This document shows positions 31,596 through 41,586 of a DNA stretch of 64,000 bases, piece after piece. The stretch spans positions 1 through 64,000 of the forward strand of contig JAZUAU010000019.1 of the NCBI GenBank assembly GCA_045638145.1. The letters are read 5' to 3'. The translations under genes were made by a program, and so were the position numbers. Numbering within the stretch: position 1 is the first letter of the stretch; each line of letters starts with the position of its first letter. Below the pieces are notes generated by a model. It was not told where the DNA came from. It made no database searches and saw nothing but the letters and a program-made list of their open reading frames with translations. The stretch comes from SFWF01 sp045638145 (GTDB lineage: Bacteria > Bacillota > Clostridia > Oscillospirales > Acutalibacteraceae).

Positions 31596-33131
31596 ATGAA
31601 AAAACCTTTAGTTTTAACCATTATGGATGGTTTCGGCTTTAATCCCGTTAAGGACGTTAACGCTATTGAAGCCGCAAAGACTCCGAATCTCGACAAGATT
31701 TTTGCCGAGTGCCCCACAACCCAAATTGGTGCTTCGGGAATGGATGTTGGTCTTCCTGACGGACAGATGGGCAACTCCGAGGTAGGACACACCAATATTG
31801 GTGCAGGACGGGTTGTTTATCAGGAATTAACCCGTATCACCAAATCCGCTAAAGACGGCGATATGATGGAAAACGAGGCTTTTGTTGCAGCAGTTGAAAA
31901 CTGCAAGAAGAAGGGCAGCTCGCTTCATCTTATGGGTCTTCTGTCAGATGGCGGTGTTCACTCTCATATTGAGCATCTTTATGCTTTAGTTCGTATGGCA
32001 AAAGATATGGGACTAACTGAAATTTACATTCACGGACTTCTCGACGGACGCGACGTGCCTCCTTCATCTGCCGCTGATTTCATTGACGCCGCAAATGCTG
32101 AATTTGCAAAAATCGGAGCAGGTAAAATTGCTACTGTTATGGGCAGATTTTACGGAATGGACCGTGACAACCGTTGGGACAGAGTAGGCAAGGCTTATGC
32201 CGCTCTCGTTTACGGCGAGGGAATCGTTACCGACAATGCCGCTGCAGCCGTTAGAAAATCTTATGAAACAATCGACGAGGACGGAAAGAATCTTACCGAC
32301 GAGTTCGTTCTTCCCACCATTATCGAGGGGACAAAGAGAATTGCTTCGGGCGACAGCGTTATCTTCTTTAACTTCCGTCCCGACCGTGCAAGAGAAATTA
32401 CACGTACCTTCGTCGACCCCGCTTTTGCAGGCTTTGAAAGACGAGGTGGGATGCTTAATCTTTTCTACGTTTGTATGACCCAGTACGATGCTTCTATGCC
32501 TAATGTAGTGGTTGCGTACAAGCCTCAATCGTTAAAGAATACTCTTGGCGAGTATCTTGCTGAAAAGGGTATGACTCAGCTTCGTATTGCTGAGACCGAA
32601 AAGTATGCTCACGTTACCTTCTTCTTTAACGGCGGCGTTGAGGTAGAGTACAGAAACGAGGACAGAATTCTCGTCGCTTCTCCCAAGGTTGCAACCTACG
32701 ATATGCAGCCCGAAATGAGTGCAGAGCCCGTTTGTGATAAGGTTTGCGAGGCTATCGAGAGCGGAAAGTACGACGTTATAATCCTCAACTTCGCAAACTG
32801 CGATATGGTAGGACACACAGGTATTTTTGAAGCGGCTGTAAAGGCTGTCGAGACGGTTGATACCTGCGTTGGCAGAGTGGCTGAATCGGTTCTTAAAATG
32901 GAGGGCGTAATGCTTCTCACAGCCGACCACGGTAACGCCGATTGTATGATTGCTGAGGATGGCACACCCTTTACCGCACATACAACAAATCCCGTACCCT
33001 TTGCCGTTATTGGTAAGGATTGCAAGCTCCGTGAAGGCGGAAAGCTTTGCGATATTGCTCCCACAATTATAAAGCTTCTCGGACTCGAGCAGCCCAAAGA
33101 GATGACAGGCGAAAGCGTCATAATCGACTGA
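31596..33131 (+). CDS. gpmI: 2,3-bisphosphoglycerate-independent phosphoglycerate mutase
   Basis: This 511-residue alkaline-phosphatase-fold enzyme interconverts 3- and 2-phosphoglycerate with two Mn ions. It has MDGFGFN, GNSEVGHTNIGAG with the nucleophile Ser, HIHGLLDGRDVPP, and the later metal-binding NCDMVGHTG and TADHGNAD. It follows tpiA by 20 nt. A second, unrelated type of this activity is encoded at 63194-64000. Confidence 0.98.
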   Translation: MKKPLVLTIMDGFGFNPVKDVNAIEAAKTPNLDKIFAECPTTQIGASGMDVGLPDGQMGNSEVGHTNIGAGRVVYQELTRITKSAKDGDMMENEAFVAAVENCKKKGSSLHLMGLLSDGGVHSHIEHLYALVRMAKDMGLTEIYIHGLLDGRDVPPSSAADFIDAANAEFAKIGAGKIATVMGRFYGMDRDNRWDRVGKAYAALVYGEGIVTDNAAAAVRKSYETIDEDGKNLTDEFVLPTIIEGTKRIASGDSVIFFNFRPDRAREITRTFVDPAFAGFERRGGMLNLFYVCMTQYDASMPNVVVAYKPQSLKNTLGEYLAEKGMTQLRIAETEKYAHVTFFFNGGVEVEYRNEDRILVASPKVATYDMQPEMSAEPVCDKVCEAIESGKYDVIILNFANCDMVGHTGIFEAAVKAVETVDTCVGRVAESVLKMEGVMLLTADHGNADCMIAEDGTPFTAHTTNPVPFAVIGKDCKLREGGKLCDIAPTIIKLLGLEQPKEMTGESVIID

Positions 33132-33135
33132 TTTT

Positions 33136-33167
33136 AAAGGACACTGAAATGTGTCCTTTTTTCTTTT
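33136..33167 (+). terminator. Terminator of the glycolytic operon
   Basis: AAAGGACAC pairs with GTGTCCTTT over a 6-nt loop, followed by a long T-rich run. Confidence 0.93.
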
Positions 33168-33234
33168 AAAAAGTCTTTATTTTTTAATAATTATGTGATA
33201 TAATTATGTTGATTAAGTATATGGAGGTGGAAGT

Positions 33235-34560
33235 ATGGTTTTTAGAAAAATTGCGCTGATTTTTTGCGCGGTTTTAATTCTTTTATCCTCCACTTCCTGT
33301 AATATTCTTGATACAGATATTGATCGTCTGCTTACTCCACCGAAGCAGGACGGCTACACTTATCCTATTCAGCAAGCACTTGAGGCTTCTGTAGGGGACG
33401 ATATAACACTTAAATACCCCGTTTCAGGAAACTATCGCACCGCTTTCACCCTTATGGATATCGACGGCGATAAGGTTAACGAGGCGGTTGCATTATATAG
33501 CCGTACTGTTGACGGAACAATTTCGATGCACCTAAATGTTATCGATTATGAAAACGACGAATGGATAAGTAAAAACGACGTAAGCATTGTGGGTAACGGT
33601 GTTGAGAAGATTGAATTCTGCGACCTGAATCGAGATGGAATCCCTGAAATAATCATAGGTTGGATGATATACGGAACGGTTGATAAACAGGTTGGTATAT
33701 ATACCTATGAGGGAGGAGTCCTCAATCAGCGCGCTATGGAAAAATATACCGACTTCGTTTGTACAAAATTCAAAGACAAGGGAAAAGACAATTTCATTGT
33801 TTTGAATCTTAATTCAACCGATAAAAACGCAACTCTTAAAATTCTTGAAATCAGTGAGAGCGGAATTGTGGAAACCGATTCGGCACTGCTTGATGGTGGT
33901 GTAACAAGCTATTCGACACCTTTGGTAACTACTTTGCCTAACGGAACTACTGCACTTTTTATCGATGCTATTAAGGGAAGCGGAATGCTGACCGAGATAG
34001 TTTGGTTTGACAAGGGCAGGCTCAAGAGCATTTACGACTCTACAGCAGGAGAAACAAGTCTTACGGCAAGACCATCAACCCTTGCGTATGTTACTGATAT
34101 TAACGGTGATTTAAGTTACGAAGTACCTATAATGAGCCTACTTCTTTCGACGGCTGAAAAACCTGATACCGAAAAGGTATATGTTACAAAATGGTGCAGT
34201 TTTGACGGCAAAAAGCTAAAGACAGTAAAAAACACCTTTATGAACTATACCGACGGATATTATCTTACAGTCCCTGATAAATGGCTTGATAAGCTTTATC
34301 TCGCGCGTCAGCCCGACCTTAGACAAAGAATAATTTACAGCTATGATAAAGAAACTGCAATGCAAGGAGATGAGCTTTTCCGTATAATTACGGTAACAAA
34401 CAAGGATATAAAAGAAGGCAAGATTGACCTTACGGGATATGAAGAGGTTGCAGAGGTGGGTGAGCTTACCTATCTTGTTAAGATTGCGCCCGACAATTCC
34501 TTTAAAATTGACCTAGACTTTATTGAACAAAACTTTAAACTGATTGGAGAAAAACAGTGA
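33235..34560 (+). CDS. Lipoprotein of unknown function with FG-GAP-like motifs, upstream of a two-component system
   Basis: This 441-residue protein has a lipoprotein signal (hydrophobic 5-20, lipobox LSSTSC at about 17-22), so it is anchored to the outer face of the membrane. Two Asp-rich segments, MDIDGDKVNEAVAL and CDLNRDGIPEIIIGW, resemble calcium-binding FG-GAP/VCBS repeats of beta-propellers. No enzyme motif is seen. It overlaps the response-regulator gene by 4 bp (GTGA) and is therefore likely part of the same signalling unit, perhaps as an envelope sensor or accessory to the kinase. That role is inference. Confidence 0.75.
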   Translation: MVFRKIALIFCAVLILLSSTSCNILDTDIDRLLTPPKQDGYTYPIQQALEASVGDDITLKYPVSGNYRTAFTLMDIDGDKVNEAVALYSRTVDGTISMHLNVIDYENDEWISKNDVSIVGNGVEKIEFCDLNRDGIPEIIIGWMIYGTVDKQVGIYTYEGGVLNQRAMEKYTDFVCTKFKDKGKDNFIVLNLNSTDKNATLKILEISESGIVETDSALLDGGVTSYSTPLVTTLPNGTTALFIDAIKGSGMLTEIVWFDKGRLKSIYDSTAGETSLTARPSTLAYVTDINGDLSYEVPIMSLLLSTAEKPDTEKVYVTKWCSFDGKKLKTVKNTFMNYTDGYYLTVPDKWLDKLYLARQPDLRQRIIYSYDKETAMQGDELFRIITVTNKDIKEGKIDLTGYEEVAEVGELTYLVKIAPDNSFKIDLDFIEQNFKLIGEKQ

Positions 34561-35258
34561 AAAAGATACTGATAGTTGAAGACGAAGAAGCTATACGAGA
34601 GTTTGAAGCCATAAATCTTAAAAGAGTAGGCTATACGACCGTAGAAGCAGGCTCGGGTGAGGAAGCACTAAAAATTTTTGATAGTGAGCCTGATTTTGAT
34701 ATTGCCCTTCTTGATATTTCTATGCCGGTAATGGATGGCTTTACACTTTGTAAGGAGCTTCGTAAAAGAACCGAAACACTCGGTATAATTATGCTTACCG
34801 CACGTACTCAGGAAATGGATAAGATTAGTGGGCTGATGATTGGAGCTGACGACTATATCACAAAGCCGTTCAGCCCTACCGAGCTTCTAGCGCGAGTAGA
34901 CTCCCTTTACAGAAGAGTGGGTATGAACAACTCGAGTACTCAAAAAACCTCGCAGGAGATAAAGCTTGGCGATTTCATCCTGAATCTTCGTCGTCATACC
35001 CTTATGAAAAATGGTACAGACATCGAGCTTACTCAGGTAGAGTTCCAGATTATTGAATATTTCTTCACAAATCCCGATACAGCGCTTGACCGTACAGACA
35101 TTCTTAATCGCGTGTGGGGAAGCGGGTATTTCGGAGAAGAAAAAATAGTAGATGTAAATATTAGACGTCTTCGTATGAAAATTGAAGATAATCCCTCTGC
35201 TCCAAAGCATCTTGTAACAGTTTGGGGAATGGGTTATAAATGGAATACCGGAGAATAA
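34557..35258 (+). CDS. OmpR/PhoB-family response regulator
   Basis: This 233-residue regulator has a receiver domain with acidic EDEE (8-11), phospho-acceptor Asp53 in LLDISMPVMDG and the conserved Lys in DDYITKPFSP. The C-terminal winged-helix DNA-binding domain ends RRLRMKIEDNPSAPKHLVTVWGMGYKW. It starts at GTG overlapping the lipoprotein stop and pairs with the downstream kinase. Confidence 0.95.
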   Translation: MKKILIVEDEEAIREFEAINLKRVGYTTVEAGSGEEALKIFDSEPDFDIALLDISMPVMDGFTLCKELRKRTETLGIIMLTARTQEMDKISGLMIGADDYITKPFSPTELLARVDSLYRRVGMNNSSTQKTSQEIKLGDFILNLRRHTLMKNGTDIELTQVEFQIIEYFFTNPDTALDRTDILNRVWGSGYFGEEKIVDVNIRRLRMKIEDNPSAPKHLVTVWGMGYKWNTGE

Positions 35259-35291
35259 TTTTTTGAAATTTGAAAAAGGCGGTGAGGACAG

Positions 35292-36731
35292 GTGGAATTT
35301 GAAGTAAAATTTAAAAGCGTTGCATTCAAATGGATTGTAAACGTTTTTTTAGTAATGCTCGTCACGGTTATTGTCCTCGAAGTCTTGCTATGTGTATTCA
35401 TCCGCTCTTACTATATTAACAAAGCACAAACCTTGGCGAAGGAATATGCGGGTGCGTTTATAACACCGCTTGCAGATTGTCCGCCTGCTGAATACCACAG
35501 CACGGCACGGCGATACTGTGAGGAGTTTGAACACAAGGATAAAATCGAGGTGCAAATTCTCGACAATAGCGGAAAGGTAATTTTTTCAACAACGGGTTTT
35601 ACTCCAAAAACAACCGATATGCCCGACTATGCTCTGGCGCAGTCGGGTGCAGAGGCAAAATACTGGTATGGTGAAAATGCCGTTGGCGAATACGTTCTCT
35701 GTCAGACCGAGATTTTAAATTCGGTTGAAAACCTTTCAAACGGTGCCGTCAGATGGATAGTCTCAATGACGGATGTCCGCCGGCACATTTTTAAAATGTA
35801 TCTTTTGGCAATTGCAACAGGTACAATTATACTGCTTGTTACCGGATTGTCGGGATTTTATTTTATTAGATCTATTGTTAAGCCCATAAGAAGTGTGAGT
35901 AGCGTTGCAAAAACTATTGCGATGGGCGACTTTGATTCGAAAATAGAAATGAAAGCTAACAACGAAATTGGTGAGCTTTGCGATTCGATAAACTATATGG
36001 CAAGCGAGCTGAAAGCTGCAGATAATTTAAAAAATGAGTTTATTTCTTCGGTATCACACGAGCTTAGAACACCACTTACTGCTATTCGCGGTTGGGCAGA
36101 AACGGCAAAAATGTCAATAGGATATGACGAAGAAACTGTTAAAAAGGGACTTGATGTAGTCCTCACCGAGTCGGAAAGACTGAATTCTCTTGTTGAAGAG
36201 CTTCTCGATTTTTCCAGAATGCAATCGGGACGACTTTCGCTCAATGTTGAAACCTTTGACCTTCGCAGAGTTATCCGTGAATCTGCAGAAATGTATTATG
36301 AGCTTGCCAAAAAGCAGGCGGTGGAGCTTGTTTATATTCCTCTTCCCGAAGCAATAGTATGTAAGGGCGACATAAATCGAATAAAGCAGGTATTTATAAA
36401 TGTAATTGATAACGCACTGAAATACAACAAGCCCGACGGTCAGATACTGATAAGTTCACGCCTTGATGAAGGCTGCGTTCAAGTGGAAATAAGCGATACC
36501 GGTGTCGGAATTGCTACACAGGATATCGACCGAGTCAAAGAAAAATTTTATAAAGCAAACAAAACAGTGCGCGGCTCGGGAATAGGTCTTGCGGTTGCAG
36601 ACGAAATTATGAAACAGCATAACGGCTTCTTGCTTCTCGACAGTACTGAGGGCGTTGGAACTACAGTAACGGTAGTACTGCCGATTTTTGATGAAGAGAT
36701 AGACACAAAAGGTGATTTGGATGAGTTGTAA
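35292..36731 (+). CDS. Sensor histidine kinase
   Basis: This 479-residue HPK1-type kinase has membrane helices at about 15-37 and 169-192 flanking an extracytoplasmic sensor of about 130 residues. A HAMP linker (193-245), a HisKA domain with the phospho-His at 256 (SSVSHELRTPL) and an HATPase domain (DNALKYN, DTGVGI, GSGIGLAVADEI) follow. It starts at GTG. The sensor domain is unlike any I can name. Its end overlaps the next gene by 11 bp. Confidence 0.95.
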   Translation: MEFEVKFKSVAFKWIVNVFLVMLVTVIVLEVLLCVFIRSYYINKAQTLAKEYAGAFITPLADCPPAEYHSTARRYCEEFEHKDKIEVQILDNSGKVIFSTTGFTPKTTDMPDYALAQSGAEAKYWYGENAVGEYVLCQTEILNSVENLSNGAVRWIVSMTDVRRHIFKMYLLAIATGTIILLVTGLSGFYFIRSIVKPIRSVSSVAKTIAMGDFDSKIEMKANNEIGELCDSINYMASELKAADNLKNEFISSVSHELRTPLTAIRGWAETAKMSIGYDEETVKKGLDVVLTESERLNSLVEELLDFSRMQSGRLSLNVETFDLRRVIRESAEMYYELAKKQAVELVYIPLPEAIVCKGDINRIKQVFINVIDNALKYNKPDGQILISSRLDEGCVQVEISDTGVGIATQDIDRVKEKFYKANKTVRGSGIGLAVADEIMKQHNGFLLLDSTEGVGTTVTVVLPIFDEEIDTKGDLDEL

Positions 36732-37677
36732 AAAAACAAGTATAGGAGGACAGGCTCTCATCGAGGGAATTATGATGAAAGGCCCTGATAAGACAGTTAT
36801 GGCTGTCCGTCTCAAGGACGGCAGCATAGACATTTCTCCTATGAATATAAAATCTGCAAAGGATAAGTCGGTGTTTTTCAAAATACCCGTTATCCGCGGA
36901 GTACTTAATTTTATCGAATCGATGGTAATTGGCTACAAGGCAATGATGGAGTCTGCTGACAAGTCGGGCTACCTTGATGAGATAGAAGAGGAAGATAAAA
37001 AGAAGAATAACGGGGAGAAAAAAGACAACGGAAAGCTAATGGCATGTATTATGATTGTTGCTACTATTCTTGCGGTTGTGCTTTGCATAGGGTTGTTTAT
37101 TTATCTGCCATCCCTTCTTTTTAGCGGAATGGAAATGATCGTTGGAGAAGCAATTTCACCCTACAGGGCGCTTTTTGAAGGCATACTCAAGATTGCAATA
37201 TTCCTCGGCTATATGGCGGCGGTCTCCCTTATGAAGGATATAAAAAGGGTATTCAGCTATCACGGAGCAGAGCATAAAACAATTTTCTGCTATGAAGCGG
37301 GGGAAGAGCTGACGGTTGAAAACGTTAGAAAGCAGAGAAGATTTCATCCCCGTTGTGGAACAAGCTTCCTCATTTTAATGCTTATAGTCAGTGTTTTTGT
37401 AACACTTATTTTAGACATGATTTTCCCCGCACTAAAGGGGATACTGTGGCTCCGCACTATAATTAAATTGCTTTTAGTACCAGTAATCTGCGGAATAGGT
37501 TATGAGCTTATAAAATGGTGCGGCAGACACGACAATATCCTAACTAAAATCGTTTCAGCCCCCGGCCTTTGGCTTCAGAGGATTACCGTTAAAGAGCCTG
37601 ACGATTCAATGATAGAAATTGCGATTGCCGCAATGAAAGAGGTAATACCCGAAAACAGTGAGGCGGACAACTGGTAA
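36721..37677 (+). CDS. DUF1385 membrane protein (YqhQ-like)
   Basis: This 318-residue protein has the family opening SIGGQALIEGIMMKGPDK, the central FSYHGAEHKTIFCYEAGEELTVENVRKQRRFHPRCGTSF block and about four membrane helices. Function is unknown. It is commonly found next to prmC/prfA in Clostridia, as here. I chose the ATG at 36721, preceded by AAGGTGA, although it lies inside the end of the kinase gene. Confidence 0.88.
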   Translation: MSCKKTSIGGQALIEGIMMKGPDKTVMAVRLKDGSIDISPMNIKSAKDKSVFFKIPVIRGVLNFIESMVIGYKAMMESADKSGYLDEIEEEDKKKNNGEKKDNGKLMACIMIVATILAVVLCIGLFIYLPSLLFSGMEMIVGEAISPYRALFEGILKIAIFLGYMAAVSLMKDIKRVFSYHGAEHKTIFCYEAGEELTVENVRKQRRFHPRCGTSFLILMLIVSVFVTLILDMIFPALKGILWLRTIIKLLLVPVICGIGYELIKWCGRHDNILTKIVSAPGLWLQRITVKEPDDSMIEIAIAAMKEVIPENSEADNW

Positions 37678-37678
37678 A

Positions 37679-38506
37679 ATGACGGTAAAAGAAGCGTTAA
37701 TTTACTCGATCGAGTTTTTGAAAAAAATAACCGATGAGGCCGAAAAAGAGGCAAAAATCCTTGTTTCTTATTTAGCGGATGAGGGTAAGGGAAGTCTTGC
37801 TTTCTCAACAAAAACCGTTGATAAAAAAACACTTGATGAAATGCTGAATCAGCGCAAAGAGGGAAGGCCTATTCAGTACATAATCGGTAAATGGTGGTTT
37901 TATAAGGGAGAATTTTTTGTCGGCGAGGGAGTCCTAATCCCACGACAGGATACCGAAACCCTTGTAGAGGTAGCGGCAGAGCTTTTAAAGGGAAAAGAAA
38001 GCTCCTCTGTTGCAGACCTTTGCGCAGGAAGCGGCTGTATTGCTATCAGCATTGCCACAGATTTCCCAAGTGCCTCTGTTACGGCTGTTGAAAAATACCA
38101 AAAGGCGTACGCCTACCTTGAGAAGAATATCGCTCACAATAGCGTAAATAACGTAATAGCGGTGCTTTCCGATGTTTGCGACAAGCCGTTTGGAGGGTAT
38201 GACCTTATAGTCTCAAACCCTCCGTATATAACCTCAGAGGATATGAAAAAGCTACCTGAAGAGGTTAAAAAAGAGCCTGAAACGGCACTTTTCGGCGGCG
38301 AAGACGGGCTTTATTTCTATCGCAAGATAACCGAGCTTTGGAAAACTGCTCTAAATCCAAGCGGCGTGCTTGCCTATGAGGTGGGAATAGATGAAGCCGA
38401 TGCCGTAAGCGAAATTTTAGTCCAAAACGGGTTCGAAAATATTACTGTCAGAAAAGACCTGTGCGGAGTGCAAAGAGTTGTTTTTGGGACAGTGGGTAAT
38501 ATATAA
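37679..38506 (+). CDS. prmC: Peptide chain release factor N5-glutamine methyltransferase
   Basis: This 275-residue SAM-dependent enzyme methylates the GGQ glutamine of release factors. It has a helical N-terminal domain, the GxGxG-like DLCAGSGCIAISIA and the catalytic NPPY (VSNPPYITSEDM). The start at 37679 overlaps no other gene and lies 1 base after the DUF1385 stop. prfA itself is absent from the window. Confidence 0.95.
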   Translation: MTVKEALIYSIEFLKKITDEAEKEAKILVSYLADEGKGSLAFSTKTVDKKTLDEMLNQRKEGRPIQYIIGKWWFYKGEFFVGEGVLIPRQDTETLVEVAAELLKGKESSSVADLCAGSGCIAISIATDFPSASVTAVEKYQKAYAYLEKNIAHNSVNNVIAVLSDVCDKPFGGYDLIVSNPPYITSEDMKKLPEEVKKEPETALFGGEDGLYFYRKITELWKTALNPSGVLAYEVGIDEADAVSEILVQNGFENITVRKDLCGVQRVVFGTVGNI

Positions 38507-38538
38507 TTAAGACAAATAAAGAAAAGGTGGAATTTATT

Positions 38539-39630
38539 ATGTCAGAAGATAAAAGTAAAGCGTTAGCGACAGCCCTCGCACAGATTGAAAAGCAGTTCGG
38601 TCAGGGAGCAGTTATGCGCCTTGGTGAAAATCAGGGAATGGCAGTAGAGCACATAAAAACAGGCTCTGTATCGCTTGACCTTGCACTCGGAATCGGCGGT
38701 GTACCGAGAGGCCGTATAGTTGAGATTTATGGACCTGAATCCTCAGGTAAAACAACCCTCGCACTTCATGTAATTGCAGAGGCACAAAAGGCCGGTGGAA
38801 CTGCAGCATTTATCGATGTTGAGCATGCACTCGATCCCGTATATTCACAGAATCTCGGCGTTGATATTGATTCGCTCCTTGTTTCTCAGCCCGACACGGG
38901 TGAGCAGGCACTCGAAATTACCGAGGCTCTCGTTCGTTCGGGTGCTATCGACGTTGTTGTAATCGACTCGGTTGCAGCTCTTGTACCTAAGGCAGAGATG
39001 GAAGGCGAGATGGGCGACAGCCACGTTGGTCTCCACGCACGCCTTATGTCACAGTCTCTCCGTAAGCTCGCAGGCGCTATTTCAAAGTCTAACTGCGTTG
39101 CAATCTTTATTAACCAGCTTCGTGACAAGATTGGGGTTATCTACGGCAGCAGTGAAACAACCACAGGCGGCCGTGCACTTAAGTTCTATGCATCTGTCCG
39201 AATCGATGTAAGAAGGGTTGAAACTATCAAGCAGAACGGCGAAATGATAGGCTCTCGTACCCGTGCAAAGGTTGTTAAGAACAAGGTTGCTCCTCCTTTC
39301 CGTGAGGCAGAATTCGATGTTATGTACGGCAAGGGAATTTCACGTGTTGGTGAAATTGTTGACCTCGGCGTTAAGTTCGACGTACTTAAGCGTTCAGGCG
39401 CCTGGTTCTATTACGGAGATATGCGTCTTGCTCAGGGCAGAGATAATACCAAGACGCTCTTCGAAGAAAATATCGAGCTTGCTAATGAAGTAGAGGCAAA
39501 GATTGTTGCTGCTATGACCGCTACCGAGGAAGCAAAGACCGCTAAGAAGGAAGCCACTCCCACTTCCGCAGCAGAGCAAGCGGCACCTAAGCGAAAAAAG
39601 GTTAATATCGATATTGCGGTAGACGAATAA
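38539..39630 (+). CDS. recA: Recombinase A
   Basis: This 363-residue protein forms filaments for homologous recombination and SOS induction. It has the Walker A GPESSGKTT, the RGRIVEIYGPE lead-in, NQLRDKIGVIYGSSETTTGG (L2 region) and a C-terminal Ala/Lys-rich tail. It lies 32 nt after prmC with AAAAGGTGG as ribosome site. No LexA-box-like palindrome or clear promoter is seen in that gap. recX overlaps its stop. Confidence 0.98.
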   Translation: MSEDKSKALATALAQIEKQFGQGAVMRLGENQGMAVEHIKTGSVSLDLALGIGGVPRGRIVEIYGPESSGKTTLALHVIAEAQKAGGTAAFIDVEHALDPVYSQNLGVDIDSLLVSQPDTGEQALEITEALVRSGAIDVVVIDSVAALVPKAEMEGEMGDSHVGLHARLMSQSLRKLAGAISKSNCVAIFINQLRDKIGVIYGSSETTTGGRALKFYASVRIDVRRVETIKQNGEMIGSRTRAKVVKNKVAPPFREAEFDVMYGKGISRVGEIVDLGVKFDVLKRSGAWFYYGDMRLAQGRDNTKTLFEENIELANEVEAKIVAAMTATEEAKTAKKEATPTSAAEQAAPKRKKVNIDIAVDE

Positions 39631-40244
39631 TGAAGGTGACCGCATTAAACAAAAGAAGAAAAATGCTTGCTGCCGTTACTTTCGAAGACGGCAGTGAGCT
39701 TTTGCTCGATTCTGAAACCCTAATAATCGAGAATATAAAGGTCGGCTCGTATATAGAAAATATCGATGAGATTAAATACGCTTCAGACCTTAAAAGAGCC
39801 AAATCAAGGGCTTTGTGGTATCTATCACGAAGCGACCATTCGGAAAAAGCTCTTTACGATAAGCTAAACCGCGGCGAGTTTTCATCTGACGCTTGCAAAG
39901 AGGCAGTTGATAGAATGAAGGAGCTCGGGCTTATAAATGATGAGGCCTATGCCGAGAGAATGGCCGAGCATCTGCAGCAGTGCGGTATTTCACGAAAAGA
40001 AGCCGAAGTAAAGCTTGTAAACCGCGGAATAAAGCGCGAGCTTGCACGCGAGGTTTTAGAGGACGACGGCGACGAATGTGATAAAATAAAACATCTTTTA
40101 GAACACAAATACGTGAATAAGCTTGGAAACGAGGAATCGGTAAAGAAGGTTTTTGCCGCCCTCATCCGCAAAGGTTTTTCCTATTCCGACGTAAAAAGTG
40201 CTATGAAAGAATACAGCGAAGAAATTATGTATAGTGAGGACTAA
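39630..40244 (+). CDS. recX: Regulatory protein RecX
   Basis: This 204-residue helical protein dampens RecA activity. It contains the RecX three-helix repeats (ALWYLSRSDHSEKALYDKL, AYAERMAEHLQQCGISRKEAEVKL, and the final VFAALIRKGFSYSDVKSAMKEY). It starts at TAATG shared with the recA stop. Confidence 0.9.
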   Translation: MKVTALNKRRKMLAAVTFEDGSELLLDSETLIIENIKVGSYIENIDEIKYASDLKRAKSRALWYLSRSDHSEKALYDKLNRGEFSSDACKEAVDRMKELGLINDEAYAERMAEHLQQCGISRKEAEVKLVNRGIKRELAREVLEDDGDECDKIKHLLEHKYVNKLGNEESVKKVFAALIRKGFSYSDVKSAMKEYSEEIMYSED

Positions 40245-40245
40245 T

Positions 40246-41586
40246 ATGGCATATAAGGTTAGTGTAGTGTCGCTTGGTTGTCCCAAGAATCAGGTCGATG
40301 TCGAAATGATGCTTGCGGCACTTTTAAAGGATGACTTTGAGCTGTCTGTTGAAGAAGCCGAGGCAGATGCAATTATCATAAATACCTGTGGATTTATTGA
40401 AAGCGCCAAGAGCGAGGCTATTGAAAATATTCTTGAGTGTGCCGCTTATAAAAAAGATGGAAAGCTCAAAGCGCTCATTGTGACAGGTTGTCTTGCCGAA
40501 AGATATAAGGACGACATTACCGAGGAAATTCCCGAGGTTGATATGGTTGTAGGAATCGGCAGTAATAAGGACATTGCAAAACTCACTCGTGATGCTATTG
40601 AAGGCAATTTGCACAATTCCTACGGTCCTAAAGAAGATTTGGACCTGGGTGCCGAGCGTATTCTCGGAGGGCTCCCTTTTACCGCATATATCAAGATTTC
40701 CGACGGATGTGACAACCACTGTACCTACTGCGCAATCCCCGAAATCAGAGGCAGACTTCGCTCAAGAAAAATCGAGGATATAATAAAAGAAGCAAAAGAG
40801 CTTGCAGGAGGCGGCGTTACCGAGCTTGTCGTTGTAGCACAGGACACAACCGCCTACGGTATGGATATATACGGTGAGTCAAAGTTGCCGGAGTTGCTTA
40901 CTGAACTTTGTAAAATAGAAGAGCTTCATTGGATAAGGACCCTTTATACATATCCCGATAAAATAAGCGATGAGTTTATCGAGGTTCTTGCACGCGAGAA
41001 AAAGCTCATAAAATATCTTGATATTCCGATTCAACACGCAAACGGCGAGATTTTAAAGCGTATGAACCGTAAGGGCAACAAAGAAAGTTTGGTTGCTTTA
41101 ATTAAAAAAATAAGAGCAAAAATTCCCGAAATTACCCTTCGCACAACCTTAATCACGGGCTTCCCCGGAGAAACAGACGAACAGTTCTGCGAGCTTCATC
41201 AGTTTATAAAGGATATGTGTTTTGACCGCCTCGGTTGTTTCACATATTCTCCTGAGGAAAACACCTTGGCCGCCTCTATGCCAAATCAGGTAGATGAGCA
41301 GGTAAAAAATCGCCGTATGGAGCTTATTATGGAAGACCAGTTCGTGATTGCGGCTGAGAAAAACGAAGAAAAGATTGATAGCACGGTTGAGGTGCTGATT
41401 GAAGGCTGGGACGATTACATTAAGTGCTACTTTGGAAGAAGCGGTGCCGACGCCCCCGAAATTGACGGAAAGGTCTTCTTTACGTCCGATCGCCAGCTTG
41501 TTATTGGACAGTATGTTTTCGTTCATATAAACGATTGTCTTGAATATGATTTGTTAGGAGAAAGAGTAGATGAACCTACCGAATAA
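40246..41586 (+). CDS. rimO: Ribosomal protein S12 methylthiotransferase
   Basis: This 446-residue radical-SAM enzyme methylthiolates an Asp of S12. It has an N-terminal UPF0004 domain with cluster cysteines (SLGCPKNQVD, NTCGFIESAK, TGCLAERY), the radical-SAM CxxxCxxC in DGCDNHCTYCAIP and a C-terminal TRAM domain. The opening and PKNQVD motif fit RimO rather than MiaB. It overlaps pgsA by 17 bp. Confidence 0.96.
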   Translation: MAYKVSVVSLGCPKNQVDVEMMLAALLKDDFELSVEEAEADAIIINTCGFIESAKSEAIENILECAAYKKDGKLKALIVTGCLAERYKDDITEEIPEVDMVVGIGSNKDIAKLTRDAIEGNLHNSYGPKEDLDLGAERILGGLPFTAYIKISDGCDNHCTYCAIPEIRGRLRSRKIEDIIKEAKELAGGGVTELVVVAQDTTAYGMDIYGESKLPELLTELCKIEELHWIRTLYTYPDKISDEFIEVLAREKKLIKYLDIPIQHANGEILKRMNRKGNKESLVALIKKIRAKIPEITLRTTLITGFPGETDEQFCELHQFIKDMCFDRLGCFTYSPEENTLAASMPNQVDEQVKNRRMELIMEDQFVIAAEKNEEKIDSTVEVLIEGWDDYIKCYFGRSGADAPEIDGKVFFTSDRQLVIGQYVFVHINDCLEYDLLGERVDEPTE

